Shown piece by piece: positions 41,754 through 50,970 of a DNA stretch of 64,000 nt. Origin of the DNA: Durusdinium trenchii (lineage: Eukaryota > Sar > Dinophyceae > Suessiales > Symbiodiniaceae); assembly GCA_963970005.1 (NCBI GenBank), contig CAXAMN010004158.1, forward strand, positions 124,001 to 188,000, in the 5' to 3' direction. The notes below the pieces were generated by a model, which was given only the letters and a program-made list of their open reading frames with translations, was not told the origin of the DNA and searched no databases. Position numbers and translations under genes: made by a program. Every line of letters begins with the position of its first letter. Positions within the stretch are counted from its first letter, which is position 1.

Positions 41754-42660
41754 CGCTCATCCACCAAGCCAACGGCAAGAGCAAGCTCCACACTGATCCT
41801 GGCAACGACAGTGCACCACCTCCTGATGTCAACACCACCTGGACAGGAGCAACAATCTTCCAGATCAACGGGGAGACCCGGAAAGAGCTGGCCATGTACA
41901 CTGGACATCAACAACATCAGCACTTCACCAGTGCGAAGCAGCAGGCCAAGGAACAGAAACTGGCCAAGACGAAGAAGTTCAAGAAGGAGAAGAATGCTGT
42001 CAATGAACGCCTGCTCGGCCCACATGAACGGGCGATGCTCAAAGAGGCAAAGGTGAAGGAACTGAAAAGCTTCTTCGATCACCATGTCTGGGTCTTTGAA
42101 ACCACAAAAGAAGCCGACCCAGCCCGGACTCTGACGTCACGGATCTTGCTCAAGTGGTCACGCAACCCCGATGGAACTCCACGAGCAAAAGCTCGCCTCA
42201 TCGTTCGAGGGTTTGCCGACCCTGATGCTTTGGCAGGCCGCATCGAAACATCCAGTCCAACGACTACACGCCTCTCCAGGTCAGTTGTCCTATCCTTGGG
42301 GGCGACCATGGGCTGGACTACTTGGACGGCTGATGTGAGCACCGCTTTTCTACAAGGTCGCGAGCAAGACCGAAAGCTGTGGGTCAAGCTTCCTGCAGAA
42401 GCTCTGGCATTGCTTGGCGCTGACGAAGAAACCCGCATGCTCCTGCTGAAGCCATGTTATGGGCAGATCGATGCACCCCGTGGCTGGTATCTTGAAGCTG
42501 TTGATCGACTCCGCCGTGGAGGACTACGCCAGCATGCCCTGGACCCTTGCGCTTTTCTGATCTACGAGACCGACGATGTGAACTACAACCCTGAAGACCC
42601 GGTCCATGCGAAGGTCAAAAGCTTGGCAAAGCTTGGGGCCACAAAAGCTGGTTGGCATGG
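41720..42660 (+). CDS. Reverse transcriptase, N-terminal two thirds
   Basis: The frame reads KVKELKSFFDHHVWVFE, RAKARLIVRGFADPD, then motif A TADVSTAFLQG with the first catalytic Asp at 42332-42334. Motif B-like LLKPCYGQIDAPRGWY follows at about 42444-42491. All match Copia RT (RVT_2). The frame has no ATG of its own and reads on from the linker after a one-base shift. It ends in an out-of-frame tail beyond about 42645, where the YVDD box continues in the next frame. Confidence 0.88.
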
Positions 42661-44648
42661 TCATCATGCATGTGGATGACCTCCTTGGAGTTGGATGCAT
42701 GGACAGCCCACGATACCGTTCTGCGGTGGAGCAGCTTAAGGCCAACTTTTCGTTCAGGGAGTGGAAGGAGGATCAGGACAGTCTCGAGTACTGTGGTTGC
42801 GAGATTGAGAAGACTCCCGAAGGAGGCCGAAAGATCCACCAAACCAAATACCTGGAGAAGGTGATGCCCATTGTGGTGAACAAGAAGCAGTCGCCAAATG
42901 ACAGTCTTCGTGAACGTGAAGTCACTCAGCTTCGTGGCCTGTTGGGGTCACTGCAGTGGCCGGCAGTTCAAACCTCACCACACTTGCAATGCAGCGCCAG
43001 CTTGCTCTCCGGCTTGGCCAACAAAGGAACGATCCAAACTCTCATGGACACCAACCGCCTTCTCAAGTTCGCCAAGGCAAACAAGGACATAGGCCTCACC
43101 TACAACTACATCGGTGAGTGTGACAGCCTGCGGTTGCTGTGCTTCTTTGACGCGGGATTCTCCACCCGCAATGATGGATCGTCTCAAGGTGGCTACATCC
43201 TGATGCTCATCAACGGCAACCTCATGCACTCAGACGAAGAAGGCCAGTACCATGTGCTGGACTGGAGGAGCTTCAAAACTCCTCGGGTTGCCAGGTCATC
43301 ACTTGGAGCGGAAGCCCAGGCTGGCGGTCAAGCCAGCGATGCGGTGGACTTCACCTGCCGCTACTGGCACCATCTCCTTGAGCCGGACATGGCATTGAAG
43401 GACCTGCTCAACATCAGGTCGACTTTGAAGCCCGTGATGGTCACGGATGCCAAGGCATTGTATGATGCCTACCATCGTGAATCCGCTAGCTCCTCGGTCA
43501 TTGACAAAAGGGTCAGCCTCGAGATCCGCGTCATGAAGGAGCGCCTCCAGGAGATTGATGGTGTTTTGAAATGGATGAGCAGCGACCGACAGATCGCTGA
43601 CGGCTTGACAAAGGAAGCTGCTCGTGTTCTCTTTGCAACACGCCTTCGGCATCAAAAGTTGAAGCTAACGTGGGACCCCTCCTACAAGGCCATGAAGAAG
43701 AAAAGTAGGGGAGAGAAGCTCAGCGCTTTGGCTGAGACACCCTCGGTGCCAAAGGCTGCTGCACATGTTTGGCACCGACAACATGAAGAAAACTACATCC
43801 CCGAGTCCGAGGAGGTCCAAGAGAACCCGGCAGGTGACCCTCACGTTGACCCTCACGAGAGTGTCAACTTTGTCACGAATGCCCTCGCTGTCACGTATGT
43901 ATACGCCACAGCTCGCCATGTCGAAAGCCGCAAGAAGTATGTGAGCACCGGTCGCATGAAGAACATCGTGTTTTGGTTGACATGTTTTGCATTTGTTTTC
44001 TCTTCCTGCCACGCTGCAGAAACGTGCGATAAGCTGCCCGTCACGACCTCAGAGCCTGCGAACGACGATGGTTGGTTGTTTTGGATGATTTTCCTTTTGC
44101 TCACCCACCTCCTGGTGATGACAAGCAGCTGCTGCTTGTGCAAGTGCCTGCATTGGGCACCGGTGAAGGCTTCAAGTGAAGCCGGAGTGCAGAAGGATGA
44201 GGCCATTGTCTCGGCCCGACTTCGTGAAGTCTTGGAGAAGGAGAAGCTGAAAAGTGAAGAGTCCCAAAAGGCCGCTCGAGAGGCTCGCAAGGCCTTGGAT
44301 CTGTGCCTCATGGAGACGCACCGATTCACTGCGGAGATCTTCGATCTCAAGGCTCTGGTGAAAGATGGAGCGATGTTGCTGCGCCGTGTGCAAACGGCCA
44401 TGGACAACCACATGGAAGCCTGTCCCCACCGTGTGGTGATTGTCTCATCACGCCAAGGAGACTGCTGGCACTACCCTGAGTGCCAGATGGTTGAGCAGAT
44501 GGCGGATCGCAACCGCCAGTCCCTGCGCTGCTGCGCCTACTGTGGCGACAAGTGGTGCCCTTTGGATGTCAGGAACCCGACGCTTGGAGGCACCCTCCGA
44601 GCGGAGATCCATGCTTGGTTTGCCGACGCGAACCTGTCGGCAGACTAG
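42606..44648 (+). CDS. RT YVDD box, RNase H and C-terminal membrane/coiled-coil extension
   Basis: HVDDLLG at 42669-42689 is the RT motif C, with the two catalytic Asp. RNase H follows: first Asp in CFFDAGFST (43149-43151), Glu in SSLGAEAQ (43311-43313), Asp in VTDAKALYD (43446-43448), ending IADGLTK. About 320 further residues follow. Hydrophobic segment 1 is MKNIVFWLTCFAFVFSSCHA (from 43956, signal-peptide-like, followed by AETC). Segment 2 is GWLFWMIFLLLTHLLVMTSS. Next come a CCLCKC patch, a coiled coil ARLREVLEKEKLKSEESQKA, and a Cys/His cluster CWHYPEC...CCAYCGDKWC. Most Copia polyproteins stop soon after RNase H. Whether the extension is Env-like or a host-derived module is unknown. Confidence 0.9.
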   Translation: MRRSKAWQSLGPQKLVGMVIMHVDDLLGVGCMDSPRYRSAVEQLKANFSFREWKEDQDSLEYCGCEIEKTPEGGRKIHQTKYLEKVMPIVVNKKQSPNDSLREREVTQLRGLLGSLQWPAVQTSPHLQCSASLLSGLANKGTIQTLMDTNRLLKFAKANKDIGLTYNYIGECDSLRLLCFFDAGFSTRNDGSSQGGYILMLINGNLMHSDEEGQYHVLDWRSFKTPRVARSSLGAEAQAGGQASDAVDFTCRYWHHLLEPDMALKDLLNIRSTLKPVMVTDAKALYDAYHRESASSSVIDKRVSLEIRVMKERLQEIDGVLKWMSSDRQIADGLTKEAARVLFATRLRHQKLKLTWDPSYKAMKKKSRGEKLSALAETPSVPKAAAHVWHRQHEENYIPESEEVQENPAGDPHVDPHESVNFVTNALAVTYVYATARHVESRKKYVSTGRMKNIVFWLTCFAFVFSSCHAAETCDKLPVTTSEPANDDGWLFWMIFLLLTHLLVMTSSCCLCKCLHWAPVKASSEAGVQKDEAIVSARLREVLEKEKLKSEESQKAAREARKALDLCLMETHRFTAEIFDLKALVKDGAMLLRRVQTAMDNHMEACPHRVVIVSSRQGDCWHYPECQMVEQMADRNRQSLRCCAYCGDKWCPLDVRNPTLGGTLRAEIHAWFADANLSAD

Positions 44649-44670
44649 TTTTTTTACTACTTTCCTCCCG

Positions 44671-44893
44671 TGTGAATTACACGCTGTGTAACATGCGGTT
44701 GAGATGAACCATGCACCATCCGGAGAGGGTGGGCTCAATGAGCTTAAAAGGGCGCCCCGGCCGCGGTGACTCCGGTCACCATCCAATTCGTTCGTGTGCC
44801 GTTCGAACCTTGGCTTTTGCTTTGTTCACGCTTTGCAGCACCTTGGTTTGGCACCCCTGTCAGCGGACTTCGTTTGCCATTGGCATTTCTACA
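44671..44893 (+). repeat. 3' LTR (223 bp)
   Basis: 221 of 223 positions match the 5' LTR by eye. The 22 bases just before it are pyrimidine rich (TTTTTTTACTACTTTCCTCC-like), not the purine tract normally needed for plus-strand priming. Confidence 0.97.
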
Positions 44894-44898
44894 CCAGT
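44894..44898 (+). repeat. Target site duplication, right (CCAGT)
   Basis: CCAGT directly after the 3' LTR. The reconstructed empty site would be GATCAAGA-CCAGT-TACTATAAAA. Confidence 0.95.
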
Positions 44899-44907
44899 TA
44901 CTATAAA

Positions 44908-45021
44908 ACAACAACAACAACAACAACAACTACTACTACTACTACTACTACTACTACGACTACGACTACTACTACTACTACNNNNNNNNNNCTACTACTA
45001 CTACTCTTCTTCTTCTTCTTC
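44908..45021 (+). repeat. ACA/ACT/CTT trinucleotide microsatellite with assembly gap
   Basis: (CAA)n passes into (CTA)n, broken by two CGA units, then (CTT)n. Ten N at 44982-44991 mark an assembly gap of unknown true size inside the array. Confidence 0.95.
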
Positions 45022-45562
45022 ATTCTTTATTCCGCAATTCCGCAAAGCAAAAGCAAAAACAGGGATGGGGTGGTGGGTGGGAATCGCATTTTTAGAACTC
45101 CAATTGCTGAATTTGACTCCCTAGTTTCAGAATACAGTTGCGGAATCTGACTTTCCAGTTTCAGAATCCGGCCGATTGGTTTTTGAATCCGGCTGTAACC
45201 CATGATGCAGCATGGAACTCAGACAGACCCAAGCTGAAAGGTGAGTGGCTACCACTGTCAGGGGGTTGGAGCGGACAACCCCGGAAGTGCACCTTGACCA
45301 GGCAAACTGCACAGATGTCCAAGACGCAGCACTTCAACAAACCCTTGCAATTCAGATTGATGTGGAAAAACTAAGTTCTGAGTTCTGAGGCTACCCTTAT
45401 GAGTACTTGTTAAGCCGTCAAGTCAAGTTTGCAATTGCATGATGCATTCTGGGCAAATGGACCATTCAAATTCCTTGATCAGAGTGACGAAAATTGTCGC
45501 GATTTCTGGGTCGCACGTATCTGACTATGGTCCGGCAACGACACCCTGGCGATCTCGGCCGT
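45022..45562. other. No recognisable gene
   Basis: Contains repeated AGTTTCAGAATnC(C/A)G and GGAATC words around 45120-45190 (a degenerate short tandem repeat). No domain-bearing frame. Confidence 0.5.
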
Positions 45563-45568
45563 TTTGCA

Positions 45569-45700
45569 GGCACCCTTCCCGCCAGCCAGTTCCAACGAAC
45601 TGGCAGAACTTCGTCAAGGACAGGTGGACTTGAGCAGCCAGCTGAAACAGGCGCCGCCACAGACCAACGTGGCGAGGGTGGCCACTACGCTGGAAGGGTG
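45569..45700 (+). CDS. Possible exon, unassigned
   Basis: After CGTTTTGCAG the frame reads APFPPASSNELAELRQGQVD, LSSQLKQAPPQTNVARVATT. Helical, Gln/Ala/Leu rich, perhaps a short coiled coil. Family not recognised. Confidence 0.35.
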
Positions 45701-45917
45701 GTTTAGAATTGGAAGAGTTGGGGGGTCCACAGTTGGAAGTCCACGAAATATAACAATATATCATAATATGTTAAATTGCTGATCATTTTGAAATGTTTTC
45801 CTAGTTGACCATGGTCTTGAACAAGATTTCAACCGGCCAGCAGCTCATCACCAGCCGTCACTTGCACATGTTTTCCAAAAAATTCCTCAGCAAACTGATA
45901 ATCGTTTGTGAGACCAT

Positions 45918-46076
45918 ATGTCTCCAGTTTTCCGGCAATCTCGTATGAACAATGTGTCTCTTGCAATGCTTGACAGCCCCTCCAGCCAGGTGCAGGATCT
46001 ACTTGCTACCGACGTTCTTGTAAAGCGACTTCGATACCAGGATGCGGAGGAGGTAGTGCTGAATGACTCCGTGTGA
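45918..46076 (+). CDS. Small open frame, 52 residues, unassigned
   Basis: ATG at 45918 opens MSPVFRQSRMNNVSLAMLDS, PSSQVQDLLATDVLVKRLRY, QDAEEVVLNDSV and stops at 46074-46076. Residue use is protein-like. It could be a terminal exon linked to 45569-45700. Function unknown. Confidence 0.3.
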   Translation: MSPVFRQSRMNNVSLAMLDSPSSQVQDLLATDVLVKRLRYQDAEEVVLNDSV

Positions 46077-46239
46077 ACATGCCTTGATTTTGTTGTTTTC
46101 CCTTGTGTACCGGTTTTAAGACGGTACAACGTTACAACTTGCATCAACTTGCTATGCAAAACGGGTTATAACTTACCCGTTTCCCTTCCCTTTTCCAGGG
46201 CATTGCAAGCAGCATGCTCAAGAGTTCAATCGTGTGTTG

Positions 46240-46334
46240 AAAGGCAGACATGAAGACAAAAAAAGGTCCGGTGCTGGTGTTTGTCATATATAGTCACACA
46301 CATTTGGATGCTTGGGTGTGTCATGAGAGCTTGA
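46240..46334 (+). repeat. Dispersed repeat pair, copy 1
   Basis: AAAGGCAGACATGAAGACAA, AAAGGTCCGGTGCT, ATAGTCACA and GTGTGTCATGAGAGCTTG occur in the same order at 48346-48437. The copies differ by small indels. Confidence 0.7.
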
Positions 46335-46606
46335 AGCATATTGATGCCTTTGACCGGAGCATACCCGAGCGACTTTGTTGTGATCCACAGCCAGTTTCAT
46401 TTTTTGTTCTTGAGGGTAATATGGAGCGGTGAGTGTGTACCATCGGCGGGAGACATCCTGCGCCTGTAGCAACCTGAATGTGCAAGAAGTGAATGAACGT
46501 GTATAGTGAAGTTCAACTGGTGCAGAGTAATGTGGATATGCATCAAGTGTGACCATGCCATTCCTCTCAGCTGTGTTTCAGGTGGGTTAATCAAAACCAA
46601 AAGAAA

Positions 46607-46789
46607 TTGGACCCTTTGAGCCGACACAACGAGGGCATGTTCACTGGCCAAACTGAGCAACTGAAACATGTGGAGCCACGAGCTGGGTCGGATGTGTCAC
46701 TCCATGGAACGAACGTTGGTGACGTGGAGGAGAATGACCGCGAGCGAGTTCGGAAGACCATGTTCGATCCACTAGTCAACAGCTGGTAG
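46607..46789 (+). CDS. Possible exon, hydrophilic, unassigned
   Basis: The frame reads RHNEGMFTGQTEQLKHVEPR, then GSDVSLHGTNVGDVEENDRE, RVRKTMFDPLVNSW and stop at 46787-46789. It is polar, charged and protein-like, with no ATG at its start. It would be a terminal exon. Family not recognised. Confidence 0.3.
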   Translation: MDPLSRHNEGMFTGQTEQLKHVEPRAGSDVSLHGTNVGDVEENDRERVRKTMFDPLVNSW

Positions 46790-47043
46790 TTTTCCACGTA
46801 ACCATGGTTAGTTCTAGGGAGACACTGAGGGCAAGTCTGAAGAAAGAGGCCGAGCCGTGCTGACATTTGGGGCCACAAAGGCCGCGTGAGTTGCAACAGG
46901 CCACGGGTCCAGGACGCAAAACCAGGATTCACAGGAGAAACACATCAGAAGCCCAAGACATCAGCGTAATTCGTGGTCTTAGTAGGTCCAAGCTTCATTT
47001 TTGTACCTACCCTCGTTTCATACGTCCTTAGCCCAAAGTTTGA

Positions 47044-47283
47044 GTGCATAGACGGAAGGATGCGTCAGGGTGCGGCAGCTACGTCGTCCATGTACAACGT
47101 CCCATGCGCCCAAGAAAACGCCAAAAGCACTCGGACCCGGGGCCAATCAGTAAGAGGCCTCATGGAAAGTCGCAGTGCCAGTGGTCAGTCTCACCGACGA
47201 GACCAGTTTTTGATGCTATACCCAGTGCAGGGAGAGTGCCGAAGCGGTACTCATGTAGACTGATTGCTGAGCCCCCTCGATAA
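47044..47283 (+). CDS. Possible exon, basic, unassigned
   Basis: The frame (no ATG start seen) has a Lys/Arg-rich middle PMRPRKRQKHSDPGPISKRP and ends SAGRVPKRYSCRLIAEPP. Could be a nuclear-type basic tail or a chance frame. No domain. Confidence 0.25.
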   Translation: MHRRKDASGCGSYVVHVQRPMRPRKRQKHSDPGPISKRPHGKSQCQWSVSPTRPVFDAIPSAGRVPKRYSCRLIAEPPR

Positions 47284-48244
47284 CAACCTCTTCATCATGG
47301 GGGGGTATTATTGAACGAGAGTCTACCTAAGCCTTAGGGGTAAAAACAGACAGGCCTCACGTGGAAGCGGGATTTGCGCGTGGTGTCCACTTTTGATACA
47401 ACAAGACCCTAAGGTGTACACTGCAAATGTCCGACTTCGTTGGATGCCAGCCTGAAATGACCATGCTTCAGACAAGAAGCCACCGAAGCAGTTTCTGTCC
47501 ATAAAGAATCATACAATCACAATCACAACGTACTCTGCTGCAATGGGGCCATTCGCACATGACTTGTTGTTTGTGATATACCACCCAAAACAGTGTCCAA
47601 TTATGTCCAATTCAACCATATCATACTGCTTTATGAAGAACGCCAAATTTGACGAAGGAACTGGCAAGCCAGGCAGCTGTGGCATCAGAGCCAACCATTG
47701 TGCCGATCTTGGAGAAACTTGTTCTCAGAGCGGCGTAAAGGGCTTCATGATCAAGCTGTTGCTTTGTGTCCTCACAAGTCAACGCAATTTCCACACATTA
47801 TGACAAAAGATAAATCTAAACTAAAGTCAACACTAAGCTACCTGGTCAACACGTTGACCATCGATAATTGTCCTCACAAGTCAACGCGTTTTGTCTCCAG
47901 CTGGAAAGGAACCTGGTCGCCTCATGAGAACGAAACTGCCTCGCTGCGGTTCTTGTAAAGGGCGCTATGAAGTCTTCGACGCAGGGCTTCTTCGCTGTTG
48001 CCTTTCCTCACTGCTGTCGATCCCAAACGGTTAGAACAATCACAGGTCGCCCGACCGAACTCATCAAACAGCTTGGAACAGCACTTCAAACTTGATGAGC
48101 CTCAAGGTGTTTCAGCAAAACCTGCTTCCCATCACGGCGATCCGGGAGCTGGCACCGGTTCACGGCCCGTTCACTTCGATTCAACGTGTGATGCAGTGCT
48201 TATGAAGCACCAGAGTGCCAGAGATCATGGACAAACATGTGGCC

Positions 48245-48312
48245 CAAGGCATTCCAGCCTTCATCACCAATGATATTGCATATACTCCGATACCAGTAAT
48301 GCCCATGGCCTT
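48245..48312 (+). repeat. Dispersed repeat, copy 2, of the channel-gene 5' region
   Basis: Same ordered words as 31904-31990, including ATGGCC at the equivalent of the channel start codon (CCCATGGCCTTAGCAGC). No signal-peptide frame survives here. Confidence 0.6.
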
Positions 48313-48345
48313 AGCAGCGTGCGTTTTTTTTTCAATCGGGATGTC

Positions 48346-48437
48346 AAAGGCAGACACGAAGACAAAAAGGTCCGGTGCTCGTCCTAAATAGTCACAAAGT
48401 ATCACAAAGTGTATGTTTGCGTGTGTCATGAGAGCTT
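48346..48437 (+). repeat. Dispersed repeat pair, copy 2
   Basis: Counterpart of 46240-46334, sharing GCAGACACGAAGACAAAAAG, GGTCCGGTGCT and TCATGAGAGCTTG. Confidence 0.7.
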
Positions 48438-48609
48438 GCAGCAAAAGGCCGAAAGGCAGTAAACATCAGTAAAATTGCACGTGCCACATGACCAAATTGC
48501 CATGCCATAGTGCCTTGTCGTGTTGCCATATAGCATCCACAGCAAGTTCTGTCAACACGACCTTGGATGTTACACGACCCGCACAACCCGCACGACTTCG
48601 TGTTCGCCA

Positions 48610-48728
48610 GTCGCCAGGAAGCCAAAGGAGCACGTCTTCGACCCAACTTGCAATTCTACGAAGCGGCGCTCCAGAGCTGCAAAGAAGGAAGACAGTGGCA
48701 GAAGTCCTTGGACTTACTGAAGGAGTGA
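48610..48728 (+). CDS. PPR exon 14
   Basis: The frame reads ARLRPNLQFYEAALQSCKEG, RQWQKSLDLLKE then stop at 48726-48728. One canonical PPR with P-turn, Y-EAALxxC helix A, QW turn and LDLLKE helix B. Possibly the 3' part of a PPR gene interrupted by the channel gene and the LTR element, or a separate gene. Confidence 0.75.
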
Positions 48729-49112
48729 TGCTGAAAGAAGACATCAAAACCAAACAAAAAACAGCCTGGACCTCTCAGGGGTGGTTATTGGACACCCCAC
48801 TTGACCTCTAAGGGACTATTAATGGACACTCTTTCCATGGTGCTGGAGGTCAGTAGTAAAAATCCTCTATTGATCTAAAGCCGCCATCGTTCGACTTTTG
48901 ATGGAGTTTCTTCAAATGTCATCTCACGGAACAATCGTGGTCATGACTGCGCTTCGGTATAATATCATTCAGATCCCATGATAGATTTCTTACACAATGG
49001 CACAGTCCGACGGCTCCCGTTGGGCATTCTTGGATCGAAATTGGAGGGTTTCTGTCTTGGATCCCCTGCCCGCATGGCATCTCACGCCGCATCAATCGCA
49101 CTCTCATCTGCC

Positions 49113-49362
49113 TCAGGAGGCGCAAGGCCGCGGTTTCCGCGGCGAAGCCTTGTCATCAGGCTACCAGTCCGCGATGGCCGCGTGTGCTGCGGAAGAGAAG
49201 TGGGGTGTGGTTCATGGACTTTTCGAAGAGATGCAGAAAGAGATGACTGCAGATGTTGAAAGCTACAGACTGGCCATGGAGGCAAGCCATGGGCTCAAGT
49301 GCCCAGGGAATACCATAGAATTGCTCAGGAGTGCGGAGGAGCAGCTTGGCATTCAAGGCTGA
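49113..49362 (+). CDS. PPR exon 15
   Basis: The frame reads GEALSSGYQSAMAACAAEEK, WGVVHGLFEEMQKEMTADVE, SYRLAMEAS. One full PPR and helix A of the next. Stays open to the stop at 49360-49362 (AEEQLGIQG), so this may be a long or terminal exon. Confidence 0.75.
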
Positions 49363-49540
49363 CCTTCATGGAGTTGAGAAACAAGTCCTGTATCCAGTGT
49401 ATCCAGACACAGAACTCTCCGGGGTTTTCTTTCATATGTTTTTTCAAGTGTTTCACACGTGTGATAATCTTATCCCTAGTCCTTTCCCACTCTTTTTCCT
49501 GGATGCGTCCTTCCTTCACGTGTTCTTTCTCACCAAGGCA

Positions 49541-49608
49541 AGAGGTTGAACCCAGCAATGAGATGCTGAACTTGGCCTTGAAAGCTTGTGCCTCCATCTG
49601 CCTTGGTC
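49541..49608 (+). CDS. PPR exon 16
   Basis: The frame reads EVEPSNEMLNLALKACASIC, the P-turn plus helix A of a PPR. A CAAGGCAAG acceptor is plausible. Short and partial. Confidence 0.5.
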
Positions 49609-50328
49609 ATGTTTGTAAGGGGGAAGTACTTGGACTGAAGGAGATTAAATGAGATGGATCTGAGATCAATGGAGTTCCTGCAAAAACGAACAGCTCCAAG
49701 TTCAAACATTGACGCATGTTAATAACTTGCTTGCGTCACTTCGAGAGGAATCTTTGGGATCACCATTTGAATCAGTTTGTGCAGACTTTAGACGCACCTA
49801 TATACTAGGAAAAACGCAAGCTTTTGCATGTTCTTTTCTCTGGCTGGATAAGCGATAGATCCTTTGCCAACACAGCACGTGTACAAAAACACATCTCTTT
49901 TTAGGATGGATTCTGATGCATCGTTTCCCTCCCAAATGCAACAGATAATCGATCATCTTGGGAACTTTTAAAATTGATGCCGGTCAAAGACCCAAACCGG
50001 TGTAGATATCGGATATCCACAGCCAGAGTTCGGTCTGGCCCAATGGCTCACTTCCGAATGTGCCTTTCCTGTTTTTTTGGTTTTCGCTTTCTGGTTTTGC
50101 AAAAAGAACCGGACCAACTCTTCATGAACCGGACCACATGGTGGAGGCCTTGTTTTGATCGAAGTCAGAGGACCCGATGTGCTCGAGCACATCGCTCGCT
50201 CCTTTCAGACCCAGTCCAGATCCCGTCACCAAGGTAAATGTGGACAAAGGACCCGGAACACCTGGGGTACCCAACTGGCATAGTCTCAGGGGAATCATTC
50301 TGGGTTTCTTCAGTCCGGTTCTTCACCC
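49609..50328. other. No recognisable gene
   Basis: Spacer between PPR-like exons 16 and 17. An open frame at 49974-50237 has no domain. Confidence 0.5.
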
Positions 50329-50487
50329 CGTTTCCGAGGTGCTGCCACGAACAGCTGGGCCGAGGCCTTGCAGATCTTGGGACGTTTCCGCTCGCGTGGC
50401 GTGGCGCCCGTGGCTCGACCCGGGTGGTGCGGAGTTCGCGGGAACGAGAACGCCCAGAGGGTCGGGAGTTTTGTTGGGGACCTTTGA
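50329..50487 (+). CDS. PPR exon 17
   Basis: The frame reads RFRGAATNSWAEALQILGRF, RSRGVAPVARPG and remains open to the stop at 50485-50487. The SWAEALQIL..RFRSRGVAP block is a standard PPR second half and turn. It is hidden under longer, less protein-like frames. Confidence 0.6.
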   Translation, partial: RFRGAATNSWAEALQILGRFRSRGVAPVARPGWCGVRGNENAQRVGSFVGDL

Positions 50488-50839
50488 GGTTGTAGGTGTA
50501 GCCAAGGAACAAAACGTCGGGTTTCAGAGGTATTGCCACTGTAGGGCGCCATCCATGCACTCGTCCATGCGAGTGATCATGTGAGATCAATCCCTTGAAG
50601 TGATGGGTACCGACTGGATGCAGATGTCGTTTCAGGAGAGGCAACAAAAAGAACCTTCCAGTTGGATGCCCCGCTGGTACCAAATATGCGCAGAGTGTGC
50701 ACTGCCCTAAATGCCAAAAGGTCTGACCTGCCGTATACAAGAGAATAAGAATATGCTCCAACCCAGTGATCGCTTGGTCTGCAAACATGTTTCCTTGCTT
50801 GCGAAAGACGCCTCATCGCTCAGTGACTTCAATCCGAGG

Positions 50840-50970
50840 ATGCAGACGCATCACGCCGCGCCATCGACCTGCTCTCGAACCGTGCGCGCGAGCACTTGTT
50901 TCCAGAAAAAGGGCCCTCGCGCCGCCTGTGGTCCGAGCTGCGGCCGTGTGGCCATGTCGTCTCCTTTAAA
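50840..50970 (+). CDS. Possible exon, unassigned
   Basis: The frame reads EDADASRRAIDLLSNRAREH, LFPEKGPSRRLWSELRPCGH. GC rich, helical at first. SRRAIDLL could be a PPR helix B without its Trp. Not assigned. Confidence 0.35.

Larger units (their letters stand above)
38344..44893 (+). mobile_element. Copia-type LTR retrotransposon, integrase-less (6550 bp)
   Basis: Two 223-bp LTRs start TGTGAATTAC and end TTCTACA (3') or TTCTATA (5'), and differ at only two positions. They are flanked by the 5-bp target duplication CCAGT (38339-38343 and 44894-44898). The primer-binding site lies right after the 5' LTR. The internal order is gag zinc knuckle, aspartic protease, a methyltransferase-like segment, a Pro/Ser-rich linker, reverse transcriptase, RNase H and a long extension. 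RT before RNase H without a downstream integrase, plus 5-bp duplications, fit Ty1/Copia. The integrase expected between protease and RT is missing, and the polyprotein is broken at about 40961, 41710-41730 and 42640-42660. The copy is young but cannot move without help. No purine tract precedes the 3' LTR. Confidence 0.97.
47284..48609. other. No gene assigned; duplicated 5'-region repeats
   Basis: CACAAGTCAACGC(A/G) occurs twice (about 47774 and 47874). Dispersed repeat copies lie at 48245-48312 and 48346-48437. A Ser/Gln/His-rich frame at 47998-48273 is the only coding candidate and is weak. Confidence 0.45.

Noticed and set aside
44711-45124. Apparent second gag start in the 3' LTR
   Set aside because: It is the LTR copy of the ATG at 38384 and runs straight into the microsatellite and assembly gap; not a gene.
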